From: CAVVFX01 sp963747535
Lineage (GTDB): Bacteria > Acidobacteriota > Terriglobia > Bryobacterales > Bryobacteraceae
Assembly (NCBI GenBank): GCA_963747535.1
Contig: CAVVFX010000001.1
Span: 248,001-312,000, forward strand
Direction of reading: 5' to 3'
Length of the DNA stretch: 64,000 nt
Shown: one piece after another, positions 34,122-43,707 of the stretch
Position numbering within the stretch: position 1 is the first letter of the stretch
Layout of the letters: each line of letters begins with the position of its first letter
Made by a program: the position numbers and the translations under genes
The notes under the pieces: model-generated
The model's input: only the letters and a program-made list of their open reading frames with translations
What the model was told of the DNA's origin: nothing
The model's database searches: none

Positions 34122-34919
34122 CTATTTTGCACTCGTCAGCACGCCGGTACTCTCCTCGTGCAACAGCCACACCATGGCGTTACGAAGGAGACGCTGTGTC
34201 ATCGGATGGTTAAGCGCCTCCGGGGTATGTCCGGGAGAGAGATAGCGCATGCGGCCTTTACCAAATTCGTTCCACCAGCCGGCTGCTGCCTGCTTGTTGT
34301 CCGGTGCAACGGAACGGAGTAGCAGATGCTCCTGGTCCAGATTGTACTTCGACATGTGCTGCTCGTCGAAGATATCGTAATCTTCCACTCCTGCGGTGAT
34401 TGGATGATTCTTGTTTTCACCCCGGATGGTGAACGTATAAGGCTTGGGATGGCCGCCAAAATCGCCGCCAAAGAGTTTGTAGTAGGGCCCGCCGGGCGGA
34501 TACATCGTATGTGCGTTGTGTACGCCCAGAAAACCTCCCCCATTATTGACAAAATCCCATATAGCTTTTTGCTGCGCGTCCGTCATCCACGCGGTTTGCG
34601 ACTTTCCGTAGCCTTCAGGCCAGTAGCGGCCGTTGCGGGCGATGATAAGGAGCGAACACTCGGCTAGTGATATTGCGTTCAGCTCTGTCGGGTCCTCAAT
34701 AAAAGTAACGGGTATGTTCTCTCTCACCAGCGCCGTGATTAATCCGTCGCGCATCATCACAGGGCCGTGATAGATGTCGCCGATGAGTGCCAGGGCCTTC
34801 GGCCGGTGGGCGGTAGCATAGACCCGGTCGGGAACGACTCCCGTCGTAGGCCCGGACTTATTCGTAACCTGCGCCGCCAAAGACATACACAGGGCAATCG
34901 AAAACAGAAATCGTCTCAT
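34122..34919 (-). CDS. Secreted ThuA-like domain protein
   Basis: The 265-residue protein has a signal peptide (MRRFLFSIALCMSLAAQV). The class-I-glutamine-amidotransferase-like ThuA fold is indicated by ALALIGDIYHGP, LLIIARNGRYWP, AIWDFVNNGGGFLGVHNAH and ENKNHPITAG. ThuA-like proteins are linked to sugar (trehalose) metabolism, but the exact reaction of secreted forms is unknown. It stands alone, with a short intergenic region on both sides. Confidence 0.85.
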   Translation of the reverse strand: MRRFLFSIALCMSLAAQVTNKSGPTTGVVPDRVYATAHRPKALALIGDIYHGPVMMRDGLITALVRENIPVTFIEDPTELNAISLAECSLLIIARNGRYWPEGYGKSQTAWMTDAQQKAIWDFVNNGGGFLGVHNAHTMYPPGGPYYKLFGGDFGGHPKPYTFTIRGENKNHPITAGVEDYDIFDEQHMSKYNLDQEHLLLRSVAPDNKQAAAGWWNEFGKGRMRYLSPGHTPEALNHPMTQRLLRNAMVWLLHEESTGVLTSAK

Positions 34920-34931
34920 TGTAGTTACACC

Positions 34932-35090
34932 TGCTTATGGTCGTGTACCGTAATGTGGAACGGGTTGGCCCAACTCGAGTGCCCCGAGATCCGGAGCCTC
35001 TCCGGTAAAGCCGTCGGTGACGTTGGGCAGAACCACCCAAACTCGCTCCTTCAAACCTGCGAGGGACGCTCGAAACCCTTTTAGGCCTCG
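34932..35090 (-). pseudogene. C-terminal fragment of a secreted beta-helix/LamG-type protein
   Basis: The minus strand reads RVWVVLPNVTDGFTGEAPDL followed by GALELGQPVPHYGTRP and a stop. The pattern FxGxAPDLGAxExGxPxPxYGPRP is typical of the end of secreted right-handed beta-helix or LamG proteins of soil bacteria. The rest of the gene is absent. Confidence 0.5.
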
Positions 35091-35192
35091 CTTTGATCAG
35101 TCGAGTCTTTCATTTGAATTGATCGTTGTCAAGGGGGCCCCGTACAAAGGGGCGGATGCAGCACTGCCAAATCTTGCCTAGCTTTCACGTTC

Positions 35193-35408
35193 ATGCTCCA
35201 GCTTGTTTTGATTAGCCCGGCCACGACACTGTGCCATGGCGGAATTTATGTGCGATTTCCGGACATCATCGAAGTCGACCGGATGGAGATCAGCGCTATC
35301 GCGGGCGACACTCTGAAACTCGAGCGCATCACCGCGTGCTGCGCGGCGCCTCCCGAAGAGGTGGTGTTTGCACTGCATTATCTGTTGCGCTCGCAGGACA
35401 GGAAATAG
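35193..35408 (+). CDS. Small hypothetical protein
   Basis: A frame of 71 residues (IYVRFPDIIEVDRMEISAIA, GDTLKLERITACCAAPPEEV) ends 13 bases before the methyltransferase ATG. The start is uncertain and no clear Shine-Dalgarno was found. It may be the end of a longer lost gene. Confidence 0.35.
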   Translation: MLQLVLISPATTLCHGGIYVRFPDIIEVDRMEISAIAGDTLKLERITACCAAPPEEVVFALHYLLRSQDRK

Positions 35409-35421
35409 ACGGAGACGGCGG

Positions 35422-36101
35422 ATGGAAGACAGCAAGGTGCCGGACCGTCAGATCGCTTACTATGGGGCGCGAGCCGGCGAGTACGACGAGTGGTTCTTGA
35501 GGAAGGGGCGGTACGATCGCGGTCCGGAGCAGAAGGAACACTGGATGCGCGAGGCCGGAGAGGTGAGAGACGTGCTGCAGCAGACATTGCACGACGATGT
35601 CCTGGAGTTTGCGTGCGGACCGGGCTGTGGATGCGGCATCTCGCCGGGATCTGCCGGCACGTCGTAGCACTCGATTCGTCGCCGGAGGTGATCGAGATCA
35701 ACCGGGGGAGGGTGGGTCGGGACAACGTGGAATTTCGGTTGGCCGACCTTTTCGTATGGGCGCCGGACCGCCAATATGATGCCGTCTTTTTTTGCTTCTG
35801 GCTGTCGCACGTGCCGCGCGCACAGTTGGACGAGTTCTGGCAACTGGTGCGGCGGGCGCTCAGGCCGGGAGGGACGGCGTTTTTCATCGATAGCATGCCG
35901 GAGCCAACGTCGAGCGCTGTGGATCAGGGCCGCCGAAATGAGATGGGCGTGAGGCGGCGGCGACTCAACGACAGGCGCGAGTTCGACATCCTCAAGATTT
36001 ACTACGACCATTCGGTGCTGCAGAGTCGGCTCCAAAAGATTGGATGGAGAGGCTGGGTGCGATCGACGGCGGGATTCTTTCTGTACGGCGCGGTAGTTTA
36101 G
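35422..36101 (+). pseudogene. SAM-dependent methyltransferase, one-base frameshift
   Basis: The ATG at 35422 gives MEDSKVPDRQIAYYGARAGE, a common start of Acidobacterial class I methyltransferases, and reads VLEFACGPG (SAM motif I). At about 35620 one base is missing; the other frame continues GLWMRHLAGICRHVVALDSS (motif II), AVFFCFWLSHVP and LVRRALRPGGTAFFIDSMPE to the stop at 36101. The two parts together form a normal-length enzyme of about 225 residues, so inactivation is recent. Confidence 0.85.
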
Positions 36102-36236
36102 CGCGGGATCGGATGTGGAACGCAACTACCGCCTCGCGTGCGATCAAGCACGACGTCATCCGGCAAAAGCATCTTTCCCACTTGGCTTTCCCAGGCGACC
36201 TGCTAATCGATTAAGATTCTAGACGAGGAGGCTTGA

Positions 36237-37006
36237 ATGAGACGAGCCAGTCAACTCTCCCGGCGCAGTTTACTCATCTCTTCTGGAACCCTGGCAATCA
36301 TCCGCCGCATGCGCACGGCGAACGAGGACGCAAGGGAAAATCTCCCGATCGTCCCCAAACGTGTTGAGAGGGTATTCAAGGTACCCGCCATCAAGGAGCC
36401 GAATGACCTCCAATTCGCTCCCGACGGCAATCTATGGATTCTTGACCAGGTTGACCCCGACAAGGTCTTCAAAAATCCCAAAGACGGTTCCATCCTCGAC
36501 CAGGTGCAAACCGAATCGATGCACGGCAGTGGAATTACATATGGAAATGGAGCCTGGTAGATCGGTTCTACCAAAACGTTGAAGACGCTCAAAGTGGATC
36601 CCAAGACCGGTAAGACCCTAAAGTCCTTTGACACGCTGGGAGCAGGGCTGTATGGCAAACTAACAACACCTTCCGGCGCGCATGGGCTGAAATGGGTGGA
36701 CGGCAAATATTGGATGGCCGTCCCGGCTTCAGGCAAGATCTTTTTGATGGAACCCGAATCGGGAGCGATTGTTCGCAGCATTCCAGCTCCCACGGTGCGC
36801 ACGCATGGCCTGGCTTGGGACAATAGGACTCTTTGGTGTGTCTGCTCGACCGAGCGCGAGATCTACAAGATGGATCCTCGAGATGGAAAGTTGCTGGCGA
36901 AGATCAAACTCGCGAAGGACGATCCTGAGCCGCACGGCCTCGACCTATACCAGGGCATCATGTGGTATTCCGACGCCTCCAGCGGCTGGTCTCGAAGCTC
37001 GTATGA
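36237..37006 (+). pseudogene. Secreted beta-propeller protein (SMP-30/NHL-like), nonsense mutation
   Basis: The first frame holds VPAIKEPNDLQFAPDGNLWI and LDQVDPDKVF and ends at TAG 36558-36560 in GNGAW-stop-IGST, where a Trp (TGG) is expected. The same frame resumes with LKVDPKTGKTLKSFDTLGAG, TVRTHGLAWDNRTLWCV and PEPHGLDLYQGIMWYSDASS. One base is missing near 36990, after which SKLV and a stop at 37004-37006 give the natural end. Propeller proteins of this type are sugar-lactonase-like or structural. Confidence 0.7.
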
Positions 37007-37059
37007 AGACGCAGATCGACACAACAAACGGCCGTGCCCGCTACGCCTGTGTGCACAGC

Positions 37060-37371
37060 GCCGCCTGGACACCTACGTCGGCAACCCTTTCAATGGGACT
37101 CAGGTCCTGCTGGAGGTGCGCAACACTCTGGCGAAATGACAGGTTGCGAAAGAACTCGACGAAGCGGATCAGATCCCCGCCGCGCCCACAACCGACAATA
37201 GAACAGATTCTTGCGGGCGTTCACATAGAACGAAGGGCGGGTCTCCCGATGTAAGGGACACAGCCCTACGAACTCTTGCGCGGTGCCGGCGGGATGGGCG
37301 TTCCAGTTGTGCCGCCGCAAGTACTCCAGCAGCGGGAGGTTTTGTTTCAGCCGTTCCAAATTCTCACTCAT
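37060..37371 (-). pseudogene. CHC2 zinc-finger (primase-like) N-terminal fragment
   Basis: From the ATG at 37371 the frame reads LLEYLRRHNWNAHPAG and FVGLCPLHRETRPSFYVNAR followed by KNLFYC, the zinc-binding start of a CHC2-type primase-like protein. After FYC two bases are missing; the corrected frame continues GCGRGGDLIRFVEFFRNLSF and RQSVAHL. The toprim part is absent. The antisense reading accounts for the apparent extension of the propeller gene beyond 37006. Confidence 0.75.
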
Positions 37372-37452
37372 GGTGCGGTTTTCCCTTCCACGGTCAAGCG
37401 TAGGAGAAGAACCGCCGTAATCCCAGGCGAGGATGGTGGGCGGCTCAGTTTT

Positions 37453-38115
37453 TCAGAGGCGTAACGGCCAGAACCGGTCGAGATAAGGAAATAGGTTCCG
37501 CCAGTTCACCCGAAGGCAACCATCGCAGAGATGACGGCCTGCATCCAGCGCCTCACTTACCGCATGCATGGTGGGGCGCAAGAACGAGAACGGTGGCCGA
37601 CAGGAATCCAAACCGCGAAACCATCGGCGGAGGGTGGAAGCATCGGCCAGTCGGTTGGGGTCCTTAACCATCGGCGCTGACGCTTCCCAGCCACAGCAGT
37701 CCACAAAGTAACGGCGCAGTGCCTGGCTGCGGGCGATCAGACTGTAATGGCAGTAAGGTGGAGAGAACGGCGGCAAGAAAGTGAACGTCTTTCCGCACTG
37801 ACTGCAAAGGCCGCGGCGGATCTGAATCCAATCGTGATCTTCGTCATGCGACTGCTTCCGACGACGGCCAGGGCCGATGACCGGATCGCACCGACAAATC
37901 GGGCAGTGGCGAAGGATCGGTCCTCCACCAGCCTCGGCCCAATCGGCTTCGAGGTTGTTCTGCGCCGCCGAAAGTGAGATAAACAGAATCGTGACTACGG
38001 GGGCTCTCCTTCGGGCTGACCTTGCCAAGATCGCGGTCCGAAGACGGAGCCCACACCTCCGGAAAAATTCCGACTGGGAAAGAATATCGCTTTCCGACTG
38101 GGCACGTTCATCCAC
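37453..38115 (-). CDS. DUF6431-like zinc-ribbon protein
   Basis: The core reads HCPICRCDPVIGPGRRRKQS, HDWIQIRRGLCSQCGKTFTF and LPPFSPPYCHYSLIARSQAL, a two-CxxC zinc ribbon followed by a helical segment, as I recall for DUF6431, often next to transposases and CHC2/toprim proteins. The open frame is 220 residues, but the first 50 are unconvincing, so the true start may be internal. The CHC2 fragment lies 81 bp downstream in the same orientation. A DNA-binding role is inference. Confidence 0.6.
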   Translation of the reverse strand: MDERAQSESDILSQSEFFRRCGLRLRTAILARSARRRAPVVTILFISLSAAQNNLEADWAEAGGGPILRHCPICRCDPVIGPGRRRKQSHDEDHDWIQIRRGLCSQCGKTFTFLPPFSPPYCHYSLIARSQALRRYFVDCCGWEASAPMVKDPNRLADASTLRRWFRGLDSCRPPFSFLRPTMHAVSEALDAGRHLCDGCLRVNWRNLFPYLDRFWPLRL

Positions 38116-38126
38116 CGCCGGTTAAC

Positions 38127-38921
38127 GGTAGTGTTGCAACTTCGCGCAGGCGCGGACTGGTAGGCTTGAAAGACCCCCGTGGCTAATCGACGAGCGATCT
38201 TCAAATGGCGGCAGACCGAGCCCGCGATCATTCTTTGTGCCGTTCGTTGGTACCTGCGATACTCGTTATCGTTGCGCGATGTCGAAGAGCTATTAGAGGA
38301 GCGCGGCCTGGAAGCCGATCGCACGACGATATGGCTTTGGATGCAGCGTTATGGCCCTGAACTACAGCAACGGCTTCGGCGTCGACGAGACTTACGTTCG
38401 TGTTAAGGGCCATTGGCGTTATCTGTATCGAGCAATCGATTCGGCGGGTGCGACGATCGATTTCCTATTGTCGGCCCGGCGCGACGCGGATGCGGCCAAA
38501 CGGCTGTTTCGGAAAGCACTGCGCGATCCATCACATCCACAGCCTCGCGTCATCAACACGGATTTGGCACCCATCTACCCCTCAGCAATCTCGGCCGTTA
38601 AGAAGGAAGGAGCGCTCCCTCCATGGTGCGGGCACCGGCCGGTGCAGTATTTGAACAACATCATCGAGCAAGACCACCGAACTATCAAACGACGAGTGAA
38701 TGCCAAGCAAGGGTTCCGAGAATTCCATTCGGCGCGACGCACGATTCAGGGTTACGAAGCGATCCACATGCTGCGAAAGGGACAGGTTCGATGGGTGAGC
38801 GGGACTGATGTTCGGCGTCAGAATCAGTTCATCAACGAAGTGTTCGAACTGGCCGCTTAAGGCCAAGGCAAACACCCACTGCACCCGCTCCTACGCGCAG
38901 TTTGAAAGTTGCAACACTACC
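38127..38921 (+). mobile_element. IS6-family element, copy 2 (defective)
   Basis: Ends GGTAGTGTTGCAAC and its inverse as in the other copies; 795 bp. Orientation is opposite to copies 1 and 3. Flanking octamers CGGTTAAC and CTCGAAGG differ. Confidence 0.92.
38179..38860 (+). pseudogene. IS6 transposase, 32-bp deletion
   Basis: Identical in plan to the intact copy, but 32 bp between two GCGTC repeats are lost, removing the codons for HLKPTNKSWRV and shifting the frame just before the first catalytic Asp (DETYVRV). The second half (INTDLAPIYPSAI, YLNNIIEQDHR) is open in the shifted frame. Confidence 0.9.
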
Positions 38922-38924
38922 CTC

Positions 38925-39530
38925 GAAGGGGTACCCCGACCTCTTCCGTGACCTCTCTCGGGCCTCTCGGCCCGCTGACATCTCGCTGAGCCCGCCGCCG
39001 CGATCACTGGGCGGGGCGGCCATGACGCGTGCCCCGTGCGGCGCCAGAACAGCGACCGAGGGCTCAAATCGAGGCTTCAGAGTCGCGTATCGACCGAGCG
39101 GGCTACATCGTCGCCCGTGGCGGCGATCACGGCATCGACGAAGCCAGAAACCAACGGCCGGCAAGATACCGCGTCCCTCGCGCGAGGGTGCCCCGAGCCC
39201 GACGGCCAGTGCATCGCGGATGCTGCGGACGATCCCGCGTTCGCCGCCGCGCTCAACGGGCACGGGGCGGTCATGACAGCAGCGCCCGGGCCGGGGGATG
39301 GCGACCTGCGCCACCGCGCGGCCCCTCGGACACAGCCAACTTGGTTTTGGCACGGAATTGTCCACCGGGCTGCCAGCCGTTTGCACGTCCCTCGCGTGAA
39401 CGCCTCGGGCCGCCGGCGAGTGGATCGCGCACGCCGCGGGCGCGCCCGTGTTCGCCATCTTGCTCGACCGCCCGCGGCGGTCATTCCGGCGCCTGGATCG
39501 GATACCGAAATCTCTTGTTAGTTGAGTCCT
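38925..39530 (+). repeat. Modular GC-rich repeat array, copy R6
   Basis: Divergent blocks of the repeat family: CTCGAAGGGGTACCCCGACC (shared with R4), GCGTCCCTCGCGCGAG, GACGATCCCGCGTTCGCCGC and GGCGGTCATGACAGCAGCGC. The 3' tail block is absent. This fills the gene-free interval between IS6 copy 2 and the receiver gene. Confidence 0.65.
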
Positions 39531-39545
39531 CTTACAGTCAGGATG

Positions 39546-39956
39546 TTAAATGCGCCTTTCCTGCAACTCCCGTTCCGCTGCGATCAGGCGGTACTGCTCT
39601 AAAGCGGACTCAAAGCTCTGCGCAAGCCTCTCGGGTGGACAAGGTTTGGTTAAGAACTGAAATACTTTCCCCTCGTTCACAGCTTCCAATTCAGATTGCA
39701 AATCGTCTTGGCCTGTAAGAATGATCCGCACCGTATCCGGCGAGACTCGCCTGACCAACGACAGGAAACGGATTCCATCGATGCCTGGCATCCGCAGATC
39801 TGAAATCACGACGGCGAACGGCCCGTCGTCCTTTAGCGCCAGGATGCCGTTTTCGCAGCCCAGAGCGGTATGTATGTCAAACCGCCTACCGTGCTGCCGC
39901 GCTAGCGCATGAAGCAGGTTCGGATCGTCGTCAACACAAAGAATCTTTTTCGTCAT
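39546..39956 (-). CDS. Single-domain response regulator (third gene of a sensory operon)
   Basis: The 136-residue receiver has ILCVDDDPNLLHAL, VVISDLRMPGIDG (phospho-acceptor), VRIILTGQDD and FLTKPC. Its start overlaps the end of the HDOD regulator gene by 26 bp, so it is coupled to it. It probably receives phosphate from the kinase encoded first in the operon. Confidence 0.92.
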   Translation of the reverse strand: MTKKILCVDDDPNLLHALARQHGRRFDIHTALGCENGILALKDDGPFAVVISDLRMPGIDGIRFLSLVRRVSPDTVRIILTGQDDLQSELEAVNEGKVFQFLTKPCPPERLAQSFESALEQYRLIAAERELQERRI

Positions 39957-41136
39957 CGTCCACTCCTCTTGTCAGTACTTCATTGGCAAGCTGTCGCCAC
40001 CGTTTCAGGTCGCCGATTAAGCTGGCGCGCCGGAACACCTCAATATTCAGATCGTCGTCCGGTACGTTATTTACTAGTGCATTTGCAAACTCGACGATCG
40101 TGGCTGGATTTCCAGGTACAGTCGGCGCATCGGCCGATCCATGATGCCACAGCACGGCCTCGATCACTGGGTCAGGCAGGCCCCACAACCAAAGCAGGTA
40201 TCCGCCAACCTCGGCGTGCGAGGCGCCCAGTACCTTACGTTCCGCATCACTTTGAGACAATTGTTGCTGGTGGCTGAGGAGTAGCGCCTCAGCATATTTG
40301 TCCGGGTAGTTGGCGTTAAGGACAAGTTTGCCGACATCGTGCAACAGGCCCCCGGTGAAACAGTTGTCGATTATAGCTTTGGGGAGCCCCATATCAACAC
40401 CCACGCGTTTGGCGAGCATCCCTACGTGAACACTGTGAGTCTGCAACTCCTCCACACAAAAATTGCCGGTTCTCTCAAACTGCGAAAAGGCGGAGACAGT
40501 GAGCGTCAAGGCTTTTACAGTTTCCAATCCCAGATAAACGACGGCCTCCGTCGGATTGCCGATATGCCGGCGCAATCCAAAGAATGCCGAATTAACCAAC
40601 TGCAGAATCTTGGCGGTCATCGCTACATCGCTAGCTACGATCTTCCCAATCTCCCTGAGCGGCACATTGGAGTTTCGCAATGCACGAAGGAGCTTTCCAT
40701 ACGAAGAAGGAACACTGGGCAGCCTGTTGATGCGGGAAACAAGCTGCTTCAGGGCGGGCTGGTCCAGCATGACACGGAAACTGAATGCCCTCTCGATAGT
40801 TCCACGCAACGTCTCCGCATCGCATGGCTTAACCAGATACTGGTGTGCCAGCGTTGCGGAGCGTAGTGTGGATTCTTCGTCCGCGGTTCCTGACAGGACG
40901 ATTCGAATCAATTGAGGATGGCGCTTCACAATCTCATGCAGCAAATCGATGCCGGTCATGGCCGCCATGCTCATATCTGTAATGAGTAGGTCGAACTCCG
41001 AATTGGCCAACAACTCCAAAGCTTGTTTCCCACTCGTAGCAAAAACCATCTCCCACTTGTTTCGAATGGGATACAGCATCCTTTTCAACCCATCCAGAAC
41101 TCTCGGCTCGTCGTCGACAAAGAGGATGCGTTTCAT
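39931..41136 (-). CDS. Response regulator with HDOD output domain
   Basis: The 401-residue protein has an N-terminal receiver (RILFVDDEPRVLDGLKR, LLITDMSM, RIVLSGTADE, LVKPC) and a C-terminal HDOD domain (INRLPSVPSSYGKLLRALRN, IVASDVAMTAKILQLVNSAF, FTGGLLHDVGKLVL, ASHAEVGGYLLWLWGLP). HDOD proteins are HD-fold signalling proteins, here retaining HDVGK. It overlaps the kinase gene by four bases (ATGA). The three genes form one signalling module; its output is unknown. Confidence 0.93.
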   Translation of the reverse strand: MKRILFVDDEPRVLDGLKRMLYPIRNKWEMVFATSGKQALELLANSEFDLLITDMSMAAMTGIDLLHEIVKRHPQLIRIVLSGTADEESTLRSATLAHQYLVKPCDAETLRGTIERAFSFRVMLDQPALKQLVSRINRLPSVPSSYGKLLRALRNSNVPLREIGKIVASDVAMTAKILQLVNSAFFGLRRHIGNPTEAVVYLGLETVKALTLTVSAFSQFERTGNFCVEELQTHSVHVGMLAKRVGVDMGLPKAIIDNCFTGGLLHDVGKLVLNANYPDKYAEALLLSHQQQLSQSDAERKVLGASHAEVGGYLLWLWGLPDPVIEAVLWHHGSADAPTVPGNPATIVEFANALVNNVPDDDLNIEVFRRASLIGDLKRWRQLANEVLTRGVDDDEKDSLC

Positions 41137-43481
41137 CGTTCTTCATCCCTTCGGGCCAGCGGAAGTTGGATGATGAAGGTCGTTCCGGCGCCATGCTTGG
41201 TCTCGAACCGGATCGAACCCTGGTGCTTCTGCACGATAACGGAATGCGCAAGGGCCAGGCCCTGTCCAGTGCCCTTTCCGACGTCCTTCGTGGTGAAGAA
41301 CGGGTCAAAGACCCTGGACTGGATGTTCTCTGGAATCCCAGTGCCGGTATCGCTAAGCCGAATTTCAACAAATTGATCTTTTCGCCGCGTAGCTATATGG
41401 AGCAAGCCCTTCTGTTCCGTGCCGCGCACCACATCCGCAATCGCGTGCGCTGCGTTAACGATCAAATTGAGCACAACTTGGTTAAACTCTCCGACGACGC
41501 ATGGTACTGGCGGCAAGTCGGGGTCCAAATCGGTTGTAAGATCCGCAACATACTTCCATTCATTCTTCGACACGAGCGCAGTGCTCTCGATTGCACGGTT
41601 AATGTCCACGAGGGTCATCTCCACTGAGCTTGGATGCGAGAACTCTTTCATCGCACGAACGATTCGAGCGACGTGATCGACCCCTTGAAGTAGTTGCTCT
41701 ATCGCCAGTGGTACCTCTCCGCGGAGGTATTCCAAGTCAGTCCGCCCAACCACGTCGTCCCACGCAATAACAAGATCAGTTTTGTTCACCGACCGCAGAG
41801 CCTCAGCCAAGTGGCCTCCGGAATCTACCAGGCGGAAAAGATCGCGGAATCCCTCTTCCAGGAACTTGGCATTGTCGCCGATATACTGGATCGGCGTGTT
41901 GATTTCGTGGGCGATACCAGCCGCCAACTGTCCGATTGATTCGAGTTTCTGGGCTTGAACAAGCTGTCGCTGGAGCATCTTGATCTCGGTGACATCCCAC
42001 ATTATGTAAGCTCCACCAACAGCCGCCCCTGTCTGGTCCAGTATTGGAGCTGCGCTGAGCAAAATCTGGATGGATTCAGCGTTCTTTGTTATACATACGG
42101 TCTCCAAGTGTTCGGTTTTCTGCCCTCTGCCAAGGCGTTCGCCGATTTCCTCGTACGGGCGCCGATAGTCGTCCGGCGCGAGTAGGCGAACTGGGGCGCC
42201 GGCAATCTCTGTGGCGGAGTATCCGAAGATCCGCTCGGCACCGGAATTCCAGTTGACGATATTTCCAGCCAAATCGCTACTAAAGATTGCCAGATCGGCG
42301 AACTCCACTATCGCCGCGAACTCGCGGTTCGATCTCTCCGCTACCTTGCCTGCCGTAATATCGAAGTCGACGCCTATTAGCTTGCTCGGCTGCATATTCG
42401 AATCGAACACTACCGTCGACTTGGTATGTAGCCATCGGATACTGCCGTCTGGCCACACAATTCGATACTGGTAGTCAGGATTCTCCGACCGACTTGAAGG
42501 GGCTAATGCGTCTCGCATTATGACTTCACGATCGTCGGGATGGATTCTCTGAGCCCATTGCTGTAATGTCAGGCCTTCCAGGTCAGACTGAATACCGTAG
42601 ATCTTGAAGAGTTCCTTCGACCAATTCGATTTCCCAGTTTTTAAATCCATTTCCCAGACACCCAGGCCCAGGCCGGCATGTGGTAGTTTCAGCCGGCGCT
42701 CCGTGATTCGCAACGGCTCTTCCGTTTGTCTGCGATCCGTGACATCGCGATGAATGCCGACCGAGCCTTGAACACATCCTTTCTTGTCACGCAAACCCGA
42801 AAAGGAGATGTCCACTATAAGCCGTTTGCCGCGCGCATCGACGCACGTGATTACGCCTTTCCAGTGGCCATTCTGAACGATCTGAGCATGGATAGCAGCA
42901 CTTTCTTCCTCAGATGACACAGCGCAGTTGTACGCTTTTTTTAGCACTTCCTGGGCATCGCGGCCAAATAGATTTTCGGCGGCGCGGTTCCAATAAATGA
43001 TTCTGAAATTCCGGTCGACCGTGACGATTGCGTCATTATCACATTCCAACCATTCAAAGAGCGCGCGAAGCGCATCGCTGGTGAAGTCCCCAACACCTTT
43101 TGAAATGAGCTCTGCAATCGCACATCGGAATTCCTGTTCTGCTTCTACTCGCCGCCGGGTGCTCACATCCTGCGAGATCACTAGAATCGCGTTCCGGCCT
43201 TCGAAGCAAAGGTCGGTTTGAATGACCTCTGCTGCGAAGGTCTTCCCATTTTTTGCGCGGTGGGGCCAAACGCCGGCAAGATTTGTTCCGGTCGTAGTGG
43301 TAGCCGCCTTGAATGGGACGATGGAGTCAACGGTTAGCGAAAGACACTCTTCCTTGCTATATCCGTACGTGCGGATCGCCGCCTCGTTCAGTGCAACTAT
43401 CCCGAGAGTTTGTGGATCGAAAACCCACATCGGCTGTGGGTTCATTTCGAATAAGGTGCGGAACTGGTCGGTGGAAGGCAT
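41133..43481 (-). CDS. Multi-PAS sensor histidine kinase
   Basis: Start chosen at the ATG 43481 (MPSTDQFRTLFEMNPQPMWV), since the upstream codons encode no PAS sequence; the product has 782 residues. Four PAS domains in order begin around FRTLFEMNPQPMWVFD, DAIVTVDRNFRIIYWNRAAE, GLGLGVWEMDLKTG and AIVEFADLAIFSSDLAGN. Then a HisKA-type helix (IGQLAAGIAHEINTPIQYIG) and HATPase (NQVVLNLIVNAAHAIAD, LSDTGTGIPENIQSRVFDPF, GKGTGQGLALAHSV). There is no transmembrane helix, so it senses a cytoplasmic signal. First gene of the kinase-HDOD-receiver operon. Confidence 0.94.
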   Translation of the reverse strand: MPSTDQFRTLFEMNPQPMWVFDPQTLGIVALNEAAIRTYGYSKEECLSLTVDSIVPFKAATTTTGTNLAGVWPHRAKNGKTFAAEVIQTDLCFEGRNAILVISQDVSTRRRVEAEQEFRCAIAELISKGVGDFTSDALRALFEWLECDNDAIVTVDRNFRIIYWNRAAENLFGRDAQEVLKKAYNCAVSSEEESAAIHAQIVQNGHWKGVITCVDARGKRLIVDISFSGLRDKKGCVQGSVGIHRDVTDRRQTEEPLRITERRLKLPHAGLGLGVWEMDLKTGKSNWSKELFKIYGIQSDLEGLTLQQWAQRIHPDDREVIMRDALAPSSRSENPDYQYRIVWPDGSIRWLHTKSTVVFDSNMQPSKLIGVDFDITAGKVAERSNREFAAIVEFADLAIFSSDLAGNIVNWNSGAERIFGYSATEIAGAPVRLLAPDDYRRPYEEIGERLGRGQKTEHLETVCITKNAESIQILLSAAPILDQTGAAVGGAYIMWDVTEIKMLQRQLVQAQKLESIGQLAAGIAHEINTPIQYIGDNAKFLEEGFRDLFRLVDSGGHLAEALRSVNKTDLVIAWDDVVGRTDLEYLRGEVPLAIEQLLQGVDHVARIVRAMKEFSHPSSVEMTLVDINRAIESTALVSKNEWKYVADLTTDLDPDLPPVPCVVGEFNQVVLNLIVNAAHAIADVVRGTEQKGLLHIATRRKDQFVEIRLSDTGTGIPENIQSRVFDPFFTTKDVGKGTGQGLALAHSVIVQKHQGSIRFETKHGAGTTFIIQLPLARRDEER

Positions 43482-43707
43482 CACGTCACTTGCCCTCGTC
43501 TGGCGATATTGGAGCTGACACCCTGGAAAGAAGACTCGCAACTGACTGAATACTGTAAGAACTGAGGCGAATTGGTGGCTCGAACGCAAAACGTTGTCGA
43601 TATAATATGCGCAACTGGACCTCCACTGACTGTCATGTTGATTGCTTTAATCCTCATATCGGTGGAACTACAGCATGGTTCCAATGTATTTAAACGTTAA
43701 TTAGGAG

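Noticed and set aside
37007..37139. Extension of the beta-propeller gene to the stop at 37139
   Set aside because: Past 37006 the frame is antisense to the CHC2 fragment; the natural end (SKLV, stop 37004-37006) fits after one base is restored.
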